From Heterobilharzia americana (taxonomy: Eukaryota; Platyhelminthes; Trematoda; Strigeidida; Schistosomatidae): a DNA stretch of 64,000 nt. Positions 11,984 to 23,994 of the stretch are shown in pieces (positions within the stretch are counted from its first letter, which is position 1; every line of letters starts with the position of its first letter). The notes beneath the pieces are model-generated. The model was not told the DNA's origin, searched no databases, and saw only the letters and a program-made list of their open reading frames with translations. The position numbers and the translations under genes were made by a program. The stretch covers positions 66,345,160 through 66,409,159 of the forward strand of contig OX104130.1 in the NCBI GenBank assembly GCA_944470555.2, written 5' to 3'.

Positions 11984-13395
11984 CATCCGTTTGTGTCAAT
12001 GTACACTTAATTCAAGTAAAATAAACATTATGAGAATGACTGATTGATTTTAACTGTAAATCTGTACTACCTGGTTACCGTGGTTTCGGCTGATAGTGCA
12101 ACAAGCATATTAAAATCAGTATAATTTATTTATTATCACTATTAGTCCCTTGGGTTCCTAATGAAACATAGGGCTTCACTAGCACGTCTCCATTCCACTC
12201 TCTTCTCTGAAATCTTTTCAACCTGGCTCCACGACAGCCCACAACCTCTCGTTTCCTCCTCACACGATCTCATCCATGTCACACTCTGCTCCGACACCCA
12301 ACTCGTCACTTCTCATCCGGGTTCCACTCGAGCAACTGACCTGACGCGTGATGTCCCCAGTCCGCCTTCTCAGTGTATGCACAGTCCAATCCAATCCATC
12401 TCCACTGCCTTCCAGTGCATATTTGTTCAACGACAGCTTCTTGCTTGGTTCGTTGGGAGGCCAGAGTGAGTTCCCTGTTGCTTATTCTTGTTATTCTGGC
12501 CATCTGATCTGTTTTCAGTATCGAGCCAGTGTAGGCAGTTGTTGATGAATGTCTGTAATTTGTTGGAAATCCCTTTCGTAATGCGTCGCCAAGTCTCTCA
12601 ACCATCACATAGGAGCACTGACTTGACTGATGTTCGTGTTGAAAATCCGGATGTTGTTCCACATGTTGAGTGCAATGCAGAAGATCTCCCTCCACACTGG
12701 TTTCAGGCTAATGAACGCCTGTCTTGCTTTTCCGATCCTGGCTGACCTTGACATCCTCGTCTGTGCCTGTGGTGCCTGTAGTTGAAACAGTGCTGCCTAG
12801 ATGGGTGTAGGTGAAGGAGGTTACTTCCTTTAAGTTTCTGTCGTTGATGGTGATTGGAGTTTGTTGTAGCTGTTGTTGTTGGTGTTGCTGGTGCGGTATC
12901 TTCATCACCTCTGTCTTCTCTACATTCACTTGAATGGTGTCCCGTCTTCGCTGCCCTGCCCTGCCCTGACTCTTCTGTCAACTTGTTAGTTTTCGCCTGT
13001 AGATCTTCCAGTTTGTGCGACATCAGAGACAAGTCATCGTTGGCGAGATCAACATCTTCTAGGTTGTTTTCCTTAGTCCAGCCAGCGTATCCCCCTCTTC
13101 TCGCTCCACACTGTTTGCTGCATGATCCAGTCGACCACAACACAATCATGAATATCATGTGTGATAGTAGGTGGCAAGCTTGTTTCACTCCTGTCTCCAC
13201 TTCACTTCACTTCACTTCACTTCAAAAGCATCAGTGAGCTTTCCATTGTGAATTACTTGGTTGGTATGTGGCGTCTTCATATAGCTGATGAATGAGGCTG
13301 ATAAAGGTTTGCGGTATTCCGTAGTATTGAAGCAGATTCGAAATTATCTCTCGGTCGACGCTGTCAAAGGCCTTTTCAAAGTCGATGGAGTTGAG

Positions 13396-13397
<2 letters not shown>

Positions 13398-13427
<30 letters not shown>
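13398..13427 (+). repeat. (GA)n inside LINE copy B
   Basis: A perfect GA run at the same element position as in copy A. Confidence 0.95.
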
Positions 13428-13429
<2 letters not shown>

Positions 13430-13510
13430 GACTGCCATTCTATACTCTGTTCTATGATGATGCGTGGTGTGGCGTTGCAATTCGGTCTGCACATGATTTG
13501 TACTTCCTGA

Positions 13511-13662
<152 letters not shown>

Positions 13663-16047
13663 TGTTCCGGTCTCTTTCTTCCTTCTACACCTTCTGCAAT
13701 AGTGGTATGGTGTGAGCATGTCCGCTCTTGTCTCTGCATCTGTTTTCAGTGCTTGTGGCGGGATCCCATCTGGTCCTGCTGCTTTCCCACATTTCAGTAG
13801 CTTTATGGCGTTCAGGACTTCCATTTTCGTTGGGGGATTTATGTTCACTTGTAGTTCTGTGGCTTGGCTGCAGGTGGTATTTGTGGACGAAGTGCAGGTG
13901 GTGGTCGATTCAAGAGCTCCTTGAAGTGGTCGGCCCATCGTTTATTTTGTTTCTCTTCTTTCGTAATTAAATTTCCTTCTTCATCTTTTATTGGTTTCAT
14001 CTGTATTGATCTCTTCCCTGATAGCAACCTGGTTACTTGATACAATGTTGTCAGGTCTATCTCTCCTACCAGCCGGCAGCCTGTTCTGCTTCACTTGCCA
14101 GTGTTTCGTAGAAGTGTCTTCTGTCTTTGCGTGCACTCTTCTTCTTCACTTCTTTGTCCAGTCTTGTGTTTTATACATTGTGCTCAGTTCCTCTTGTCGT
14201 TGAGCATCCTTGTACTGGTTTATCTTCTCCTTCACCATCACCATCCTCCTCTCCCTGCTCTATCAGCTTCCATGTATCCGTCGAGATCCATTCCTTGTCT
14301 TCCACCTTCTTCCTTCCTAATACGGCTGTGCAGGTTTCTTTCCACATCTCTTTCAATGACTTCCAGTGTTCTTCCACACAGGTTTCTTCAGGGATGTTGC
14401 TCGATATCTCCCATTTTGTTTTGATGGCTGGCTGCCGTGAAGATTTCCTTTGTAGTTTCGTTCTTAAGTGCAGTTTCTGTTCCGAGTGTTGTATTTGAAC
14501 TGCAGTCTATCATCAGCTTCCTTGAAGGCTTTTAACTTGATTTCGAAGGTGGGTTCCTTACACTAGATAGTGGTGTGAACCTACATGTGCTCCTCTTCTT
14601 CACCTTGTATCAAGTAGGCTGACTGCGTCTCCATTTTCTTGAGATTGAGATAAAGTCGATTTGATTTTTGGTGTGTCCATCTGGTGTCTGGTGAAATCGA
14701 TGTCTCTCGCTTTGTGGATATCCTTGTGCTTGAACATAGTGCCCCATCTCCAATCACCAAATCGTTGAATGCACAGAATTCTGCAAACAATTCTCCATTC
14801 TCGTTCATCACCTCACCGAGCTCTTCTCTACCCATGGTTAGTTCTCTTCCTGTGTTGTCCCCCCCCTCCCAGTTTGGCATTCATGTCGCCCCACCCATTA
14901 GAATTTTGATATCGCCATCTAGAGTGAGGTCTTGTCCAGTGTTGATTGAAGTTGTCTGTAGAATTCCTCCTTCTTCTCTTCATCTGCATTATTTGTAGGT
15001 GCGTAGTGTAGCGTAGTATTGTATGATTGTGACCTTCCTTCCTTCCTTTTGAGTTGAACCTCGCTGTCATGATCCTGGAAGAGGAGATTGGTTCCCACTG
15101 CACGAGAGAGAGAGCCTTCGATGCTGTTGGAATGTGGACATCATGATAGCCACTCGATAACTCAGTGTGCTCGTGGTTGTCGTCTGTGTGACAGTGTCGG
15201 AGTAGATTATTGACCCTGCTCTCCAGTTGACAGTTTGTAGAGTCCACTCGCATTCCATCTGGTTTCGCAAATTCTAAGCACTTCGATGTGATACCTCTTC
15301 ATCTCGTTTGCAGTCTGGTCTGCCTTGCTGGGTTCAAACATGGTGCGGATATTGCATGTCCCCACGTTTACTTTCGCTTTCATGGAGAGAGAGAGAAGAC
15401 ACGTCGGCTGGGTCAATTGGCTTCCCGAATTCAGGCTTTCACCAACTGGCGTCATTTTGCCTCTCTGATTCCAGCGAGGAATAATTTTGTTGTAATTTGA
15501 ATGTATCGTTTGTGCTTTGAAGTTTGTTTAGTGGTTAGTTTTGTTTTCCGGTGTAGGGTTTCTAGGTTGTCCTATGTCCAACCTTTCCTTTTTACCTGTG
15601 TTTAGGAGAGTGTAGGAACCAGTGTACTAGTTAACCAAACGAGGTTAAAATCAGTTTATTTTTTGGTCTTATTGTATGCTTCATAGCATAGCGTAGTGTA
15701 TATCTTTTTCTCGTTGCAGTGGTTGTCTGAGTCATATTTGATTAGGCAAACGGGTACCTCCGATATCGTAGCAATGTAGGGGAATAATCTACTTTAGTGC
15801 CTAATCATACCCACGTTGATTATCCATACATTTATATTTTAATTTTTTTGAGATTTCGCTAATGCCAATGTAGATTATTCATCATTCAAATGAGTGTTGA
15901 TACTTTAATATGGGTTAAAGTGGGAACAAAATGTGTGCTTTCTAACTTCACTATTTAATTCATCCTAGCTGCCTGCTAGTGTGTGGATAAAATTTACCGA
16001 GTGAATTTAAACCCCACCCAAACAATAAGTGAAATGACCATCTAAGC

Positions 16048-16140
16048 TTTGTATATTGTGAAAATCTGCCCTTACAGCCGAAATTTACGAAATTCGACTG
16101 GCTATTTCAGTCGTCGCTAGAATGGCTTTTGAAGTCATGA
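16048..16140. repeat. MITE-like palindromic repeat, partial
   Basis: Right half of the palindromic family: TATTGTGAAAATCTGCC..., then TATTTCAGTCGTCGCTAG and AATGGCTTTTGAAGTC. The left arm is not recognisable. Confidence 0.5.
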
Positions 16141-16665
16141 GATTTACCTCCTTCCTTTAATCACAACTCTAAGTTTTAGTGTCAAGGCACCCAGATTCAG
16201 TGATTACTTAAATTCATTCAGCATCAGTCGAAGATATTTACTCAATTTCTTACATTTCGTGTCCTTATACTAACTGCTGTTTTCAATACAATAATACTGA
16301 CGTACCTTACTATTGAAGATCAAATGGAAACCCTGGTTGCAGCAAAATTCAAACCGTTGGACCGGCTCTATGTAGTCAGAAGTTGGTTCTGGTAACTAAT
16401 TTGGTAGGGCTCTGAACCGGTAACCTGGACTGTCATGTTTATAATCTTAGCGTCACCCAACTATACACTTCACCCTCAATCCATTATCTCTTATAGGCAA
16501 TACGGATATCACAGAAATGATCTCAGTAATATTTCAGTTTTAAAGATTGACGACTTTAAGTAGTATGATTAGTTTTGTAAAATTCTTCTCATTAAAAAAA
16601 TATTTTGAAATCATTGAAACTAATGGGTGATATTCAGTCTTGCATGCTTTTTACTCATCACTTAG

Positions 16666-16760
16666 GTAAACTGACATTTGGCACCTATTCCTACATCGCT
16701 TTCATTGTACTTTTGAATATGTTAATTGCTATGATGAACAGCTCTTATGAACAAATTGTG
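16666..16760 (+). CDS. TRPC: TRPC-type cation channel, exon c (S6 gate helix)
   Basis: This 95-nt exon lies between acceptor CACTTAG and donor GTAAGT. It encodes KLTFGTYSYIAF, then IVLLNMLIAMMNSSYEQIV. LLNMLIAMMNxSY is the signature S6 pore-lining helix of TRPC channels. It enters in phase 1 and leaves in phase 0, matching both neighbours. Confidence 0.93.
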
Positions 16761-17897
16761 GTAAGTTACTAAATATTTCGGTCACAATATATAAGAAATT
16801 TCCCCAAAAGAAGAATATGAATAATGTAAACTCTAGATTGATACTACAGCGACGATTTTGATTGATACCGATGGCAAATACTTGTAATTTATAGAATTCC
16901 CATTCAAATTAATTCATCTGATAAAGAGTTTTGACTGGTTATTAGTTATCATCGCTGAAATAGGCAACAGTGTTTTGAGAAGAATTCAGTTGGTTACTTG
17001 AGCTGAATATGCTCAATGAAAATTTTCACTGTACAGTTCAGTAAATAAAACTCATAGATTGAGTGGACTATTCTGTGCATACTTTCATACTGAATAAGTT
17101 TATAGAAGGTGGAATTACATTCTGCCACAGTGTCCTAAGCCAATTCTTATCCTGGTGTTCTACACGTGTTTTCTCTTGAGTAATAACAAAAGAGATTATA
17201 TAAAGTATCAAATTTATACGATCTTTTGATCCATATTGTAAAGATTAACGCTGAATGCTGATTGTAGAGCCGAGACAATGAACTTTGGTTGAAGAATATG
17301 CTAAACATTTAAGAGAGAAAAACGTAAAATTCCTAAATTCACCCTTGACCTGATATCTAGTTTCATTAATGGAGTCTTATATGTTTCTTAAACTGATGTA
17401 TTAGAGAGAATTTTTATTCCTCGAAGGATCAATTTCAATAGGTGTCATACATCAAAGTCGATAGTGAATCAGATCTTATCACTGGTGTAAACCATGATTT
17501 CCCAGTCATGATGAACTCATAAAAACAGTCACAATTTACTGATTGAGTCCCAACAGATCAGTAATTCTGTGTAAAAACGCTCACTAATGGGACAATGAAC
17601 TACATATGACTTTCTAATCACTTACTTCCACCATTCTTCTTCTAACATTATACGGAAAGCAAACAGTGACGTGAATAACCTTTACGGGCACGAACTCAGC
17701 TCCATCTGTCGAGGTCGAGCAAGGCCTCACACAACAGGTGTGGTTCGTCACCTACTACACAAACCTTCACAAGGTTGTTGAGTATATTCCAACTGATACA
17801 TAGATATCTGCAATGCTGATGAACAAAGGTTCAATAAATGATACTCCAAAACAAGAGTGGACCTATATAGAAAGAGTAAATTTTGCAACAGTAAACG

Positions 17898-18038
17898 GGC
17901 GACTTTAAAGGCCACCTGAGCAACAACTGAAATAACCTATTAGACTTCTATATTTCATGAAAATCTGCCTTTCTAACCGAAATGAAGAAATTTAACTGTT
18001 TATTTCGATAGTTGCTAGGGTGGCTTTAAATTTGCCCC
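17898..18038. repeat. MITE-like palindromic element, best copy
   Basis: A 141-bp unit with terminal inverted repeats: left GGGCGACTTTAAAGGCCACC (17898-17917), right GGTGGCTTTAAATTTGCCCC (18019-18038). The inverted similarity continues inward (CAACTGAAATAA / TTTATTTCGATAGTTG). It has no coding capacity. Small size, inverted ends and several dispersed copies are typical of a MITE or foldback element; the superfamily is unknown. It ends 140 bp upstream of the TRP-domain exon. Confidence 0.7.
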
Positions 18039-18178
18039 AGTAAACATGAAAAACATTTAGTGTACTTTATTTTTTTGTCTATAACAAATATAATCATCTA
18101 CCAAGAAGATAAATTTTGATAAAGTTATTTTAATATATCATTATTTTCAATATATATATATATGTTTTGTTTTAACAG

Positions 18179-18376
18179 GGTCAAGTAGATGTAGAATGGA
18201 AATTTGCACGTTCAAAATTATGGATAAGTTTTTTTGGTGAAGGTTGTACTGTTCCCGTACCATTCAATATTATACCCACACCAAAAGCATTTATGTATAT
18301 GCTGAATTCATTTAGAAAATTATTTGTCAATTGTTATAAAGAAAAATTACATCGTAATAATTGGGAAACAATTCGT
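18179..18376 (+). CDS. TRPC: TRPC-type cation channel, exon d (TRP domain)
   Basis: A 66-codon phase-0 exon with acceptor TTTTAACAG and donor GTAAGTT. It begins [19 protein letters not shown], which contains the TRP box EWKFAR. It is followed by [12 protein letters not shown], the counterpart of the proline-rich TRP box 2 (LPPPFN in many TRPC proteins), and ends in a basic segment. In this family the TRP helix runs under the S4-S5 linker and couples the cytoplasmic domains to the gate. Confidence 0.94.
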
Positions 18377-18778
18377 GTAAGTTACCATTAATATAAACAA
18401 ATAGATAGTTGGAAATTAAGTAGATGTTATTACATAAAATAGTGTACAAGCTGAAGTTTCTATACTCTAAAATACTATACATAGAGAAGATGAAGGAAAG
18501 TAGAATGATATTACAATAATTTATTATTTATTGGTACTTGCGATTCCCCATCGTTATACTGCATCAAACTGATCGACCTCTGAATATAGGATGAAAAGCA
18601 TATCCTGTATTCCCCTGATAGCTACCAGGTTAGTTACAGAATGATCAGTATCCAAGCAATATAACAGCCTCCTCAAAAGAGCCCATATATGAACAGAAGT
18701 TGAGCTATCCAATCTCGGTGTAGCAACAAGAAATTACAAATACCAATAAATAATTATAAATAATACCTATGGGGTAAG

Positions 18779-18940
18779 AGGGCCTCGGAAGCTTAGTGGA
18801 TAACACCTTGTCGTTTGAAGCTGTAGATACTGGGTTCGAGTTTCGTTGGAGATACCATCATTCACAGGGTTTGGGTACAGCTAGCTGATGAGTCACAAAC
18901 AAGATAAAACGCGCCTTGCTTAAAGATCATATCATAACTG
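18779..18940 (+). repeat. Sm-alpha-like hammerhead SINE, decayed
   Basis: A tRNA-like head (AGCTTAGTGGATAA..., B-box-like GGGTTCGAGTTTC) is followed by GGGTACAGCTAGCTGATGAG and a short tail. The core CTGATGA (18885-18891) is intact, but the GAAA box reads AAAA and stem II is weakened. Schistosome Sm-alpha repeats are tRNA-related and encode type I hammerheads. Confidence 0.65.
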
Positions 18941-19109
18941 CCTTACCTAAGTGATTGCCTGTAATATACTTATTACAGGTAATGTGGAACTGACCAATGA
19001 ACTAATAAATTCCGACTAATAGGTGTAGGGATGAGTTTTTATTCCTTATAACAGAAACAGACTTGAGTGTTATTGCTTGTGCTCTATACATGTCGATCAA
19101 GAAGTGGCT

Positions 19110-19300
19110 ATCGTGGCTCGGTGGTGTAGTGGACATCGCTATCGCATTTGATGCGATCGCTCCCGAGTCCAAATCCCGGTGGGAACAACATCACTCACTG
19201 GGAGGCAGGTACATCCAGCTGACTAGTCCTAAATTGGACGAAATGCGCATCCTGGATTCAACCGCTACCCATTACCCATCATTACTATACAATAATAGAA
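19110..19300 (+). repeat. Sm-alpha-like hammerhead SINE
   Basis: A tRNA-like head (GGCTCGGTGGTGTAGTGG; B-box-like GAGTCCAAATCCC) is followed by ACATCCAG, the hammerhead and CTGGATTCAACC. It sits about 150 bp upstream of TRPC exon e. Confidence 0.75.
19211..19259 (+). ncRNA. hammerhead ribozyme relic (G8 mutated)
   Basis: Stem I CATCCAG pairs with CTGGATT. Stem II GTCC/GGAC is perfect. GAAA is present, stem III TGC/GCA is short, and the cleavage triplet ATC precedes CTGGATT. The core reads CTGACTA instead of CTGANGA: G8 is T at 19224. G8 is a catalytic residue, so this copy should be inactive despite good stems. Confidence 0.7.
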
Positions 19301-19447
19301 GCAGATTTTGTTCGTTGGGTTCACTTATATAAACTAATCTGATACTAAGTGATATTCAGTCTGTTGAGATTACATTCGTTCTTGCCACTGCTTATTTCAC
19401 ATACTTCTTTATTCATGCATTTGTTTATGTTTTTATTTACACGTTAG

Positions 19448-19667
19448 CAACGCGTAAAACAAGTGAAGGAACGTGAAGCACGTTATCAAGTTGTCATGCG
19501 TGAATTGACAAAGCGTTATATTATGCAAAAGCTTAGATCTAGTGAAAATGATACTGTTAGTCCAGATGATTTAAGTGAAATTAAAGGGGATATCAGTGCT
19601 TTCCGACATGAATTATTGGATATACTTAAATCGAATGGAATGAAAATACCAGATTATCATAAGACAG
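19448..19667 (+). CDS. TRPC: TRPC-type cation channel, exon e (C-terminal coiled-coil / regulatory region)
   Basis: A phase-0 entry after ACGTTAG reads QRVKQVKEREARYQVVMREL, then TKRYIMQKL and an acidic helix-rich stretch, ending in HKTG with donor GTAAGTC in phase 1. TRPC proteins carry a very similar KExxYQxVMxxLxxRYI helix (rib/assembly region) here. A decayed hammerhead SINE-like repeat ends only about 150 bp upstream, in the intron. Confidence 0.9.
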
Positions 19668-20492
19668 GTAAGTCGCCATTATGTGTACAATTAGATGTAT
19701 ATCAAATGAGATTTTAGTGTGATGAAGGGGATGGAAGGGGTGATGAATAACTGTAACTCGGATTTTCAGTGGTCTGATAAGTTTGGTGCTGCTTCAGATG
19801 CTATTCTTGCTGGATACCTATTTCGATGCCAGCTTAGGTGTAGAGGATGGACAGTGATCATTCATGTTGCATCTTGAGACTGGAATGTTTGGACTGTACC
19901 CTTTCACGTTTCAACGTGTGTTTTTATCATTGGATATAATATGAAGTTAGAGATCTTAGCTTAGACAATCTCTTGGGACTCAACGTACTAAGGAATGGTG
20001 ACAAATGTACTACTTTTACTTTTTTTCCGGTACTCAAATGCTCCTACAATTTATAGCCTTTGCCTGTCTCTTTATAAGCACTGTCTGTGAAGGTCAAATT
20101 ACCCAATAGATAACAAAATGGGTACTTAAATAGGCGACAGTTTTCACCGTGTATCGATTTTACTGGAAATTCTTAACAGTTTTTATTTCTCTAAGCTAGA
20201 TTGTAGAGCTTACAGTGCCTTTCTAATGGAAATCATTATCACTAACTTCAATATGAAGTTAGATATAAGAGATTTTCCTTGATTGTTTCAGTAACCTATT
20301 CTAATGAAGCAGTGTATGATTATTAGTTTCCTTTGATTGTTCTATTATTGATTGAGCAAATTTTCTGATTGACTATCTTTCTGCTTAACCTTCAAACTTG
20401 AAGTTATATACCATTTCTCTTCTTGGGTAATAAATCAGGTCTGTGTGCACTCGTTGGGTGCTGGTTTACTTGAGTGTCAAGCTTCTGGTAAT

Positions 20493-20702
20493 GTTAGTTA
20501 GCTGAAGACAATCGGTAGGAAGACCTACTTGACCTAGGTTTCGTACTTGCTAGTACTCGTCAACAAGGCGCATCTGCAACTTCTAGGGAAGTGATCACTC
20601 CTCCGAGATTCGAACCCATGTTACTCAGTGTTACATCCAGTGAAATTTCTGTAGGAGGTCAGTCGCTGTCAGAATTCCTGCCGATCGCCTCCAACCAACT
20701 AA
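20493..20702. repeat. hammerhead inverted-dimer repeat (family C), copy 1
   Basis: The ends are inverted: GTTAGTTAGCTGAAG on the left and CTCCAACCAACTAAC on the right. A B-box-like GAGATTCGAACCC lies in the middle. On the - strand the left half carries a hammerhead-like TTGACGA, GTAC...GTAC, GAAACC (about 20535-20570) with C3 changed to T. The right half has lost its hammerhead. Same architecture as 61920-62137. Confidence 0.6.
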
Positions 20703-20899
20703 CATCTATTCAAGTGCGTGGTTGTGGTAAGTCTCTTAGCTCGGTGGCTACAATGAGAAATGACTGATAGATTTCGGTCATCAATCACTACTAGACAACA
20801 TGGGATTGTTTGCCTACCAGTGACAAGTCGATGTAACTGTCTATTAATCTTTGTTACTTTTTCAAGATCTTCATACTTTCAGAATAGGTTTCACGTTTA

Positions 20900-21870
20900 T
20901 GAATATCTATATGCTGGGCTACAAGGGATGTTGTGATGCTCAGGTAACAACAGATGTTGATATCGACGAAGATGAAGAGAGTGAACACTCTTTTCAATGT
21001 GATCATTATCGAAGTTCATCCTATAGATGATATTTGGTCTATCTTCACCAGCTGTGAATTCATTAGACGGATCTGCATGGTATAGCATGAGGAGAATTTG
21101 TGTGTTTATGACCAACATAATAGCTTCAGTAGCCTTGTCATGATCTTTGATAAGTTCTTAATATTAACTAGGATAGTCTTTATCGTGGTTGCCTGAATAA
21201 CTTTGTGGTTAGTGATGAGATAGACATATATCTTCCGATAAAGTGGCTAGTGAGTAACAGTCTTTTTGGGGGGTGGAGGTAGTTGTTAAGTAATTTTATT
21301 CGTTCCTCTGTACGGTGGCTGCAATGTAGGGTGTTGTCCTGTATTGAGTAAAGTCTATACACAACTAATTTGGTGCTTTGTTGGGTTGTCAATACTGCTT
21401 GTTGGAGGCAATCAGCAGAAAGCTACTATAATATAGACATTAACTTAATCCTATTGTAATTAACGAATCAAGACAAGATTCTTCTGAACAGGTTGCTATG
21501 TAATCCATAGCTTCTTCAAAAAATTACTGCCACTGTAGTTGAGAGTTTGATAAGTGTATGGTTGCTGTCTACAAACAGGTTCCTCTCATTTTCTTTTATC
21601 CATCCCAAGAATGGAAGTCTGTTATTCTGTTCCTCCTCTACTTTGAATTTGATGCCATCCAAACTCCTATTGATGAAGTTATGAGTTCATCCTAGTTCCA
21701 CTGTTTTTAATGGTAAAAAAGATGTCGTTCACATAAAGTAGAACATAGCAATAGTCCACTTCATCAACGCCTTCAAATGAATACAGTGCATCAGGAATAC
21801 AATAGAGACTCTTTGTTAACTGGTCCCTACTAAATTGTAGTTGGAATTCGTTACTCAACGTTTTAGGTGG
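20900..21870 (-). mobile_element. Penelope-like element remnant (reverse transcriptase region)
   Basis: On the - strand, from about 21870, it reads CYVLLYVNDIFFTIKNSG, a decayed RT catalytic motif (YVDDIF, with D to N). This is followed by VEEEQNNRLPFL, matching the FxVEEExNxxLPFLD motif of Penelope-like RTs, and further down by HRTEERIKLLNN. Stops and frameshifts are frequent. The left limit is uncertain. Confidence 0.55.
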
Positions 21871-21875
21871 TTCAT

Positions 21876-22590
21876 TAATTATTATCATTATTATTTGTTC
21901 CTTGGGTTTCTAGTGGAACAGAAAGCTTCAGTAGCACATCACCATTTCACTGTCTTCTCTGCAGTCTTCTCAACTTGACTCCACGACTGTCCAGAAGCTT
22001 TCATTTCTCCCTCACACGACCTCCTCCATGTCACACTCGGCCTCGGACACCCAACTCGTCGTTTCCCATTTGGATTGCACTCGACAACCTGGTGGGGCCA
22101 GGTACGTGATGTCCCCAAACTGTCTTCTCAGCGTATGCCCAATCCACCTCCACTTTCTTCATGATATTTGTTAGGCGACAGGTTGTTGGTTGGTTCGTTG
22201 GCAGGCCAGAGTGAATTTCTTCTTGCTTATTCTTATTATTCTCGCCATCCTTCTGATCTTCAGTGTCAGTATCGAGTGAGTGAGTGTAGGCGGCAGCTGC
22301 TGATGCTTGTCTACAGTTTGCTGGAAATGCCTTTCGTGACGCACCTCCAAGTCTCTCAACCATGACATGGAAGCACTGACTGACTTGACTTACATTAGTG
22401 TTGGAAGTCTGGATCTTGTTCACGCTTTATGCTGAGTGGAGTGGAGTAGATCTCCACAGTGATTTCAGATTCATGAAGGAAGGATTGTCTTGCTGTGTTT
22501 TCGATTCTAGCTTTGACATTGTCGTCTGTGCCGCTGCCTGTGGCTGAAACAATGCTGCCTAGGTAGGTAGGTGAAAGAGACAAATTCATT
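21876..22590 (-). mobile_element. LINE family 1 3' fragment
   Basis: Starts with ATTATTATTTGTTCCTTGGG, the (AAT)n tail and 3' UTR of the family, and is 5'-truncated near 22590. It abuts the Penelope-like remnant, so it was probably inserted into or beside it. Confidence 0.75.
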
Positions 22591-22724
22591 AATTTTGTAT
22601 CTTTTTTTAAACACAAATCTGAAGTTAGTCCTCAGTGAATCTTTGTATCTGCCAATGTACCAACCTCATCTCACTAGTCAAGATACCAATAGTTCTACCT
22701 TGTTTTAATGTCATTGTTAAATAG

Positions 22725-23006
22725 TGTAACGACCCTTAAGCGTTGCAGACACTCAGACTCACAGCACACACAGGCAGGCCGAAGAAGAATAGGGATTACG
22801 CAGTATCTTCTTTAGTAGGGATACAGCTTAAACTCAGCGGGTTTGCACAACACTCGATCTAGACAAAGTTTGTTATACATCATCGTCAGTGTTGAGTTTA
22901 CGTATTCGCTGTTCCACTTCTCCTAACTCGTTCGCTGTATCGTATCCTGAAAGAGAAAGAAAGCGAACATGATCAGTGTTATCAGTAGGGTTTCAAATAC
23001 GTTACA
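22725..23006 (-). mobile_element. LTR (3' LTR of a minus-strand LTR retrotransposon)
   Basis: A 282-bp block with short inverted ends TGTAACG...CGTTACA. Immediately to its right, on the - strand, is AAAGGAGGGGGGAGTAA, a polypurine tract. This places the internal region to the right (about 23030-23190), where GC content is higher than in the flanks. No second LTR was seen, so the element is truncated. Lineage unknown. Confidence 0.6.
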
Positions 23007-23030
23007 TTACTCCCCCCTCCTTTGGAGGCA
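23007..23030 (-). other. polypurine tract next to LTR
   Basis: On the - strand a G/A-only run lies directly before the TGTAACG start of the LTR. This is the expected primer site for plus-strand DNA synthesis in LTR retrotransposons. Confidence 0.55.
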
Positions 23031-23424
23031 CTGTCCTTACTGCCTGGTTCTGGAATCGGTTATCCATATCCGCCCTCAAGTGGTACTTCGTAGTGATAGG
23101 TCGCTGGCGGTGGTCGACACGGGTCGGTTGACAGCTTTGGTGTGGAGGTTCCACAAAACATTTATACTCATCTAGTGATTTTAGCAGGTTCTATAACTTT
23201 CATCAATCCAACTTGACCAGGTAATTACATAAATAGTAAGTAAGTTTCATATGTGCCTTGACAGATTCTGAAATCCTATTAGTAACCATATAAATGGGTT
23301 TCTGGTTATGAATTCAGAAATCGCTTTTAGTTTTACCTCTGCTTTCTGGCCTATTAGAGGTTCGAAACTATTTAGTATCGGGTATTGAAAAGTCAATCAA
23401 GTAATTATCCACTCACTGATTTCA

Positions 23425-23640
23425 AGTTAGTATTCACCATAGACTGACATCAGTTGGAGAACCATTGAAAATCTTGGGGCATTGGAAAGCTGTTTCGTCT
23501 CAGTACGGAACTTCTCAGCAGTGTGTATCCGTGACTCCTCTCTTCAATGGATCGAACCCAGTACCTTCAGGTTTTGCGGTGAGTAAGTTACAATTCAGCC
23601 ACCGAGTTGGAATCCAATGGTTAACATTTTCCCACTTTTG
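23425..23640 (-). repeat. hammerhead SINE-like repeat (family B), decayed
   Basis: On the - strand: tRNA-like head (TGGCTGAATTG..., GGGTTCGATCC), a hammerhead with CTGAGAA (G8 to A), GAAA present, and the standard tail. It should be inactive. Confidence 0.65.
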
Positions 23641-23994
23641 TCAGTTAGGCATATAGCACCGTCTTTGAGTGCGTGTCCGCATGTCTGACTTGGATTACTT
23701 CACCAGTCACAAATTATTGCCAGAACTTCACAAAATCTCAACCCTGAAGTAAATCACTAGTGAGCACTGGACGGTAACTCAATTTGAAGATTTGTAGGGA
23801 TTTGTTGAATACTAACTTGAAGTCAATAGATCCCTACAAACCCCTTAACTGAATTAGTTATTTTTTTATGCTTACACTTTCAGGCTGATTATTATGTTGG
23901 ATCGAACTGATCGGTCTGTTAATATAGGAGTTCCTGTTAGGATGCCTCACTATTGCCTGTAGATTAATTACAATGTCATTTGATTGACGTGTAG

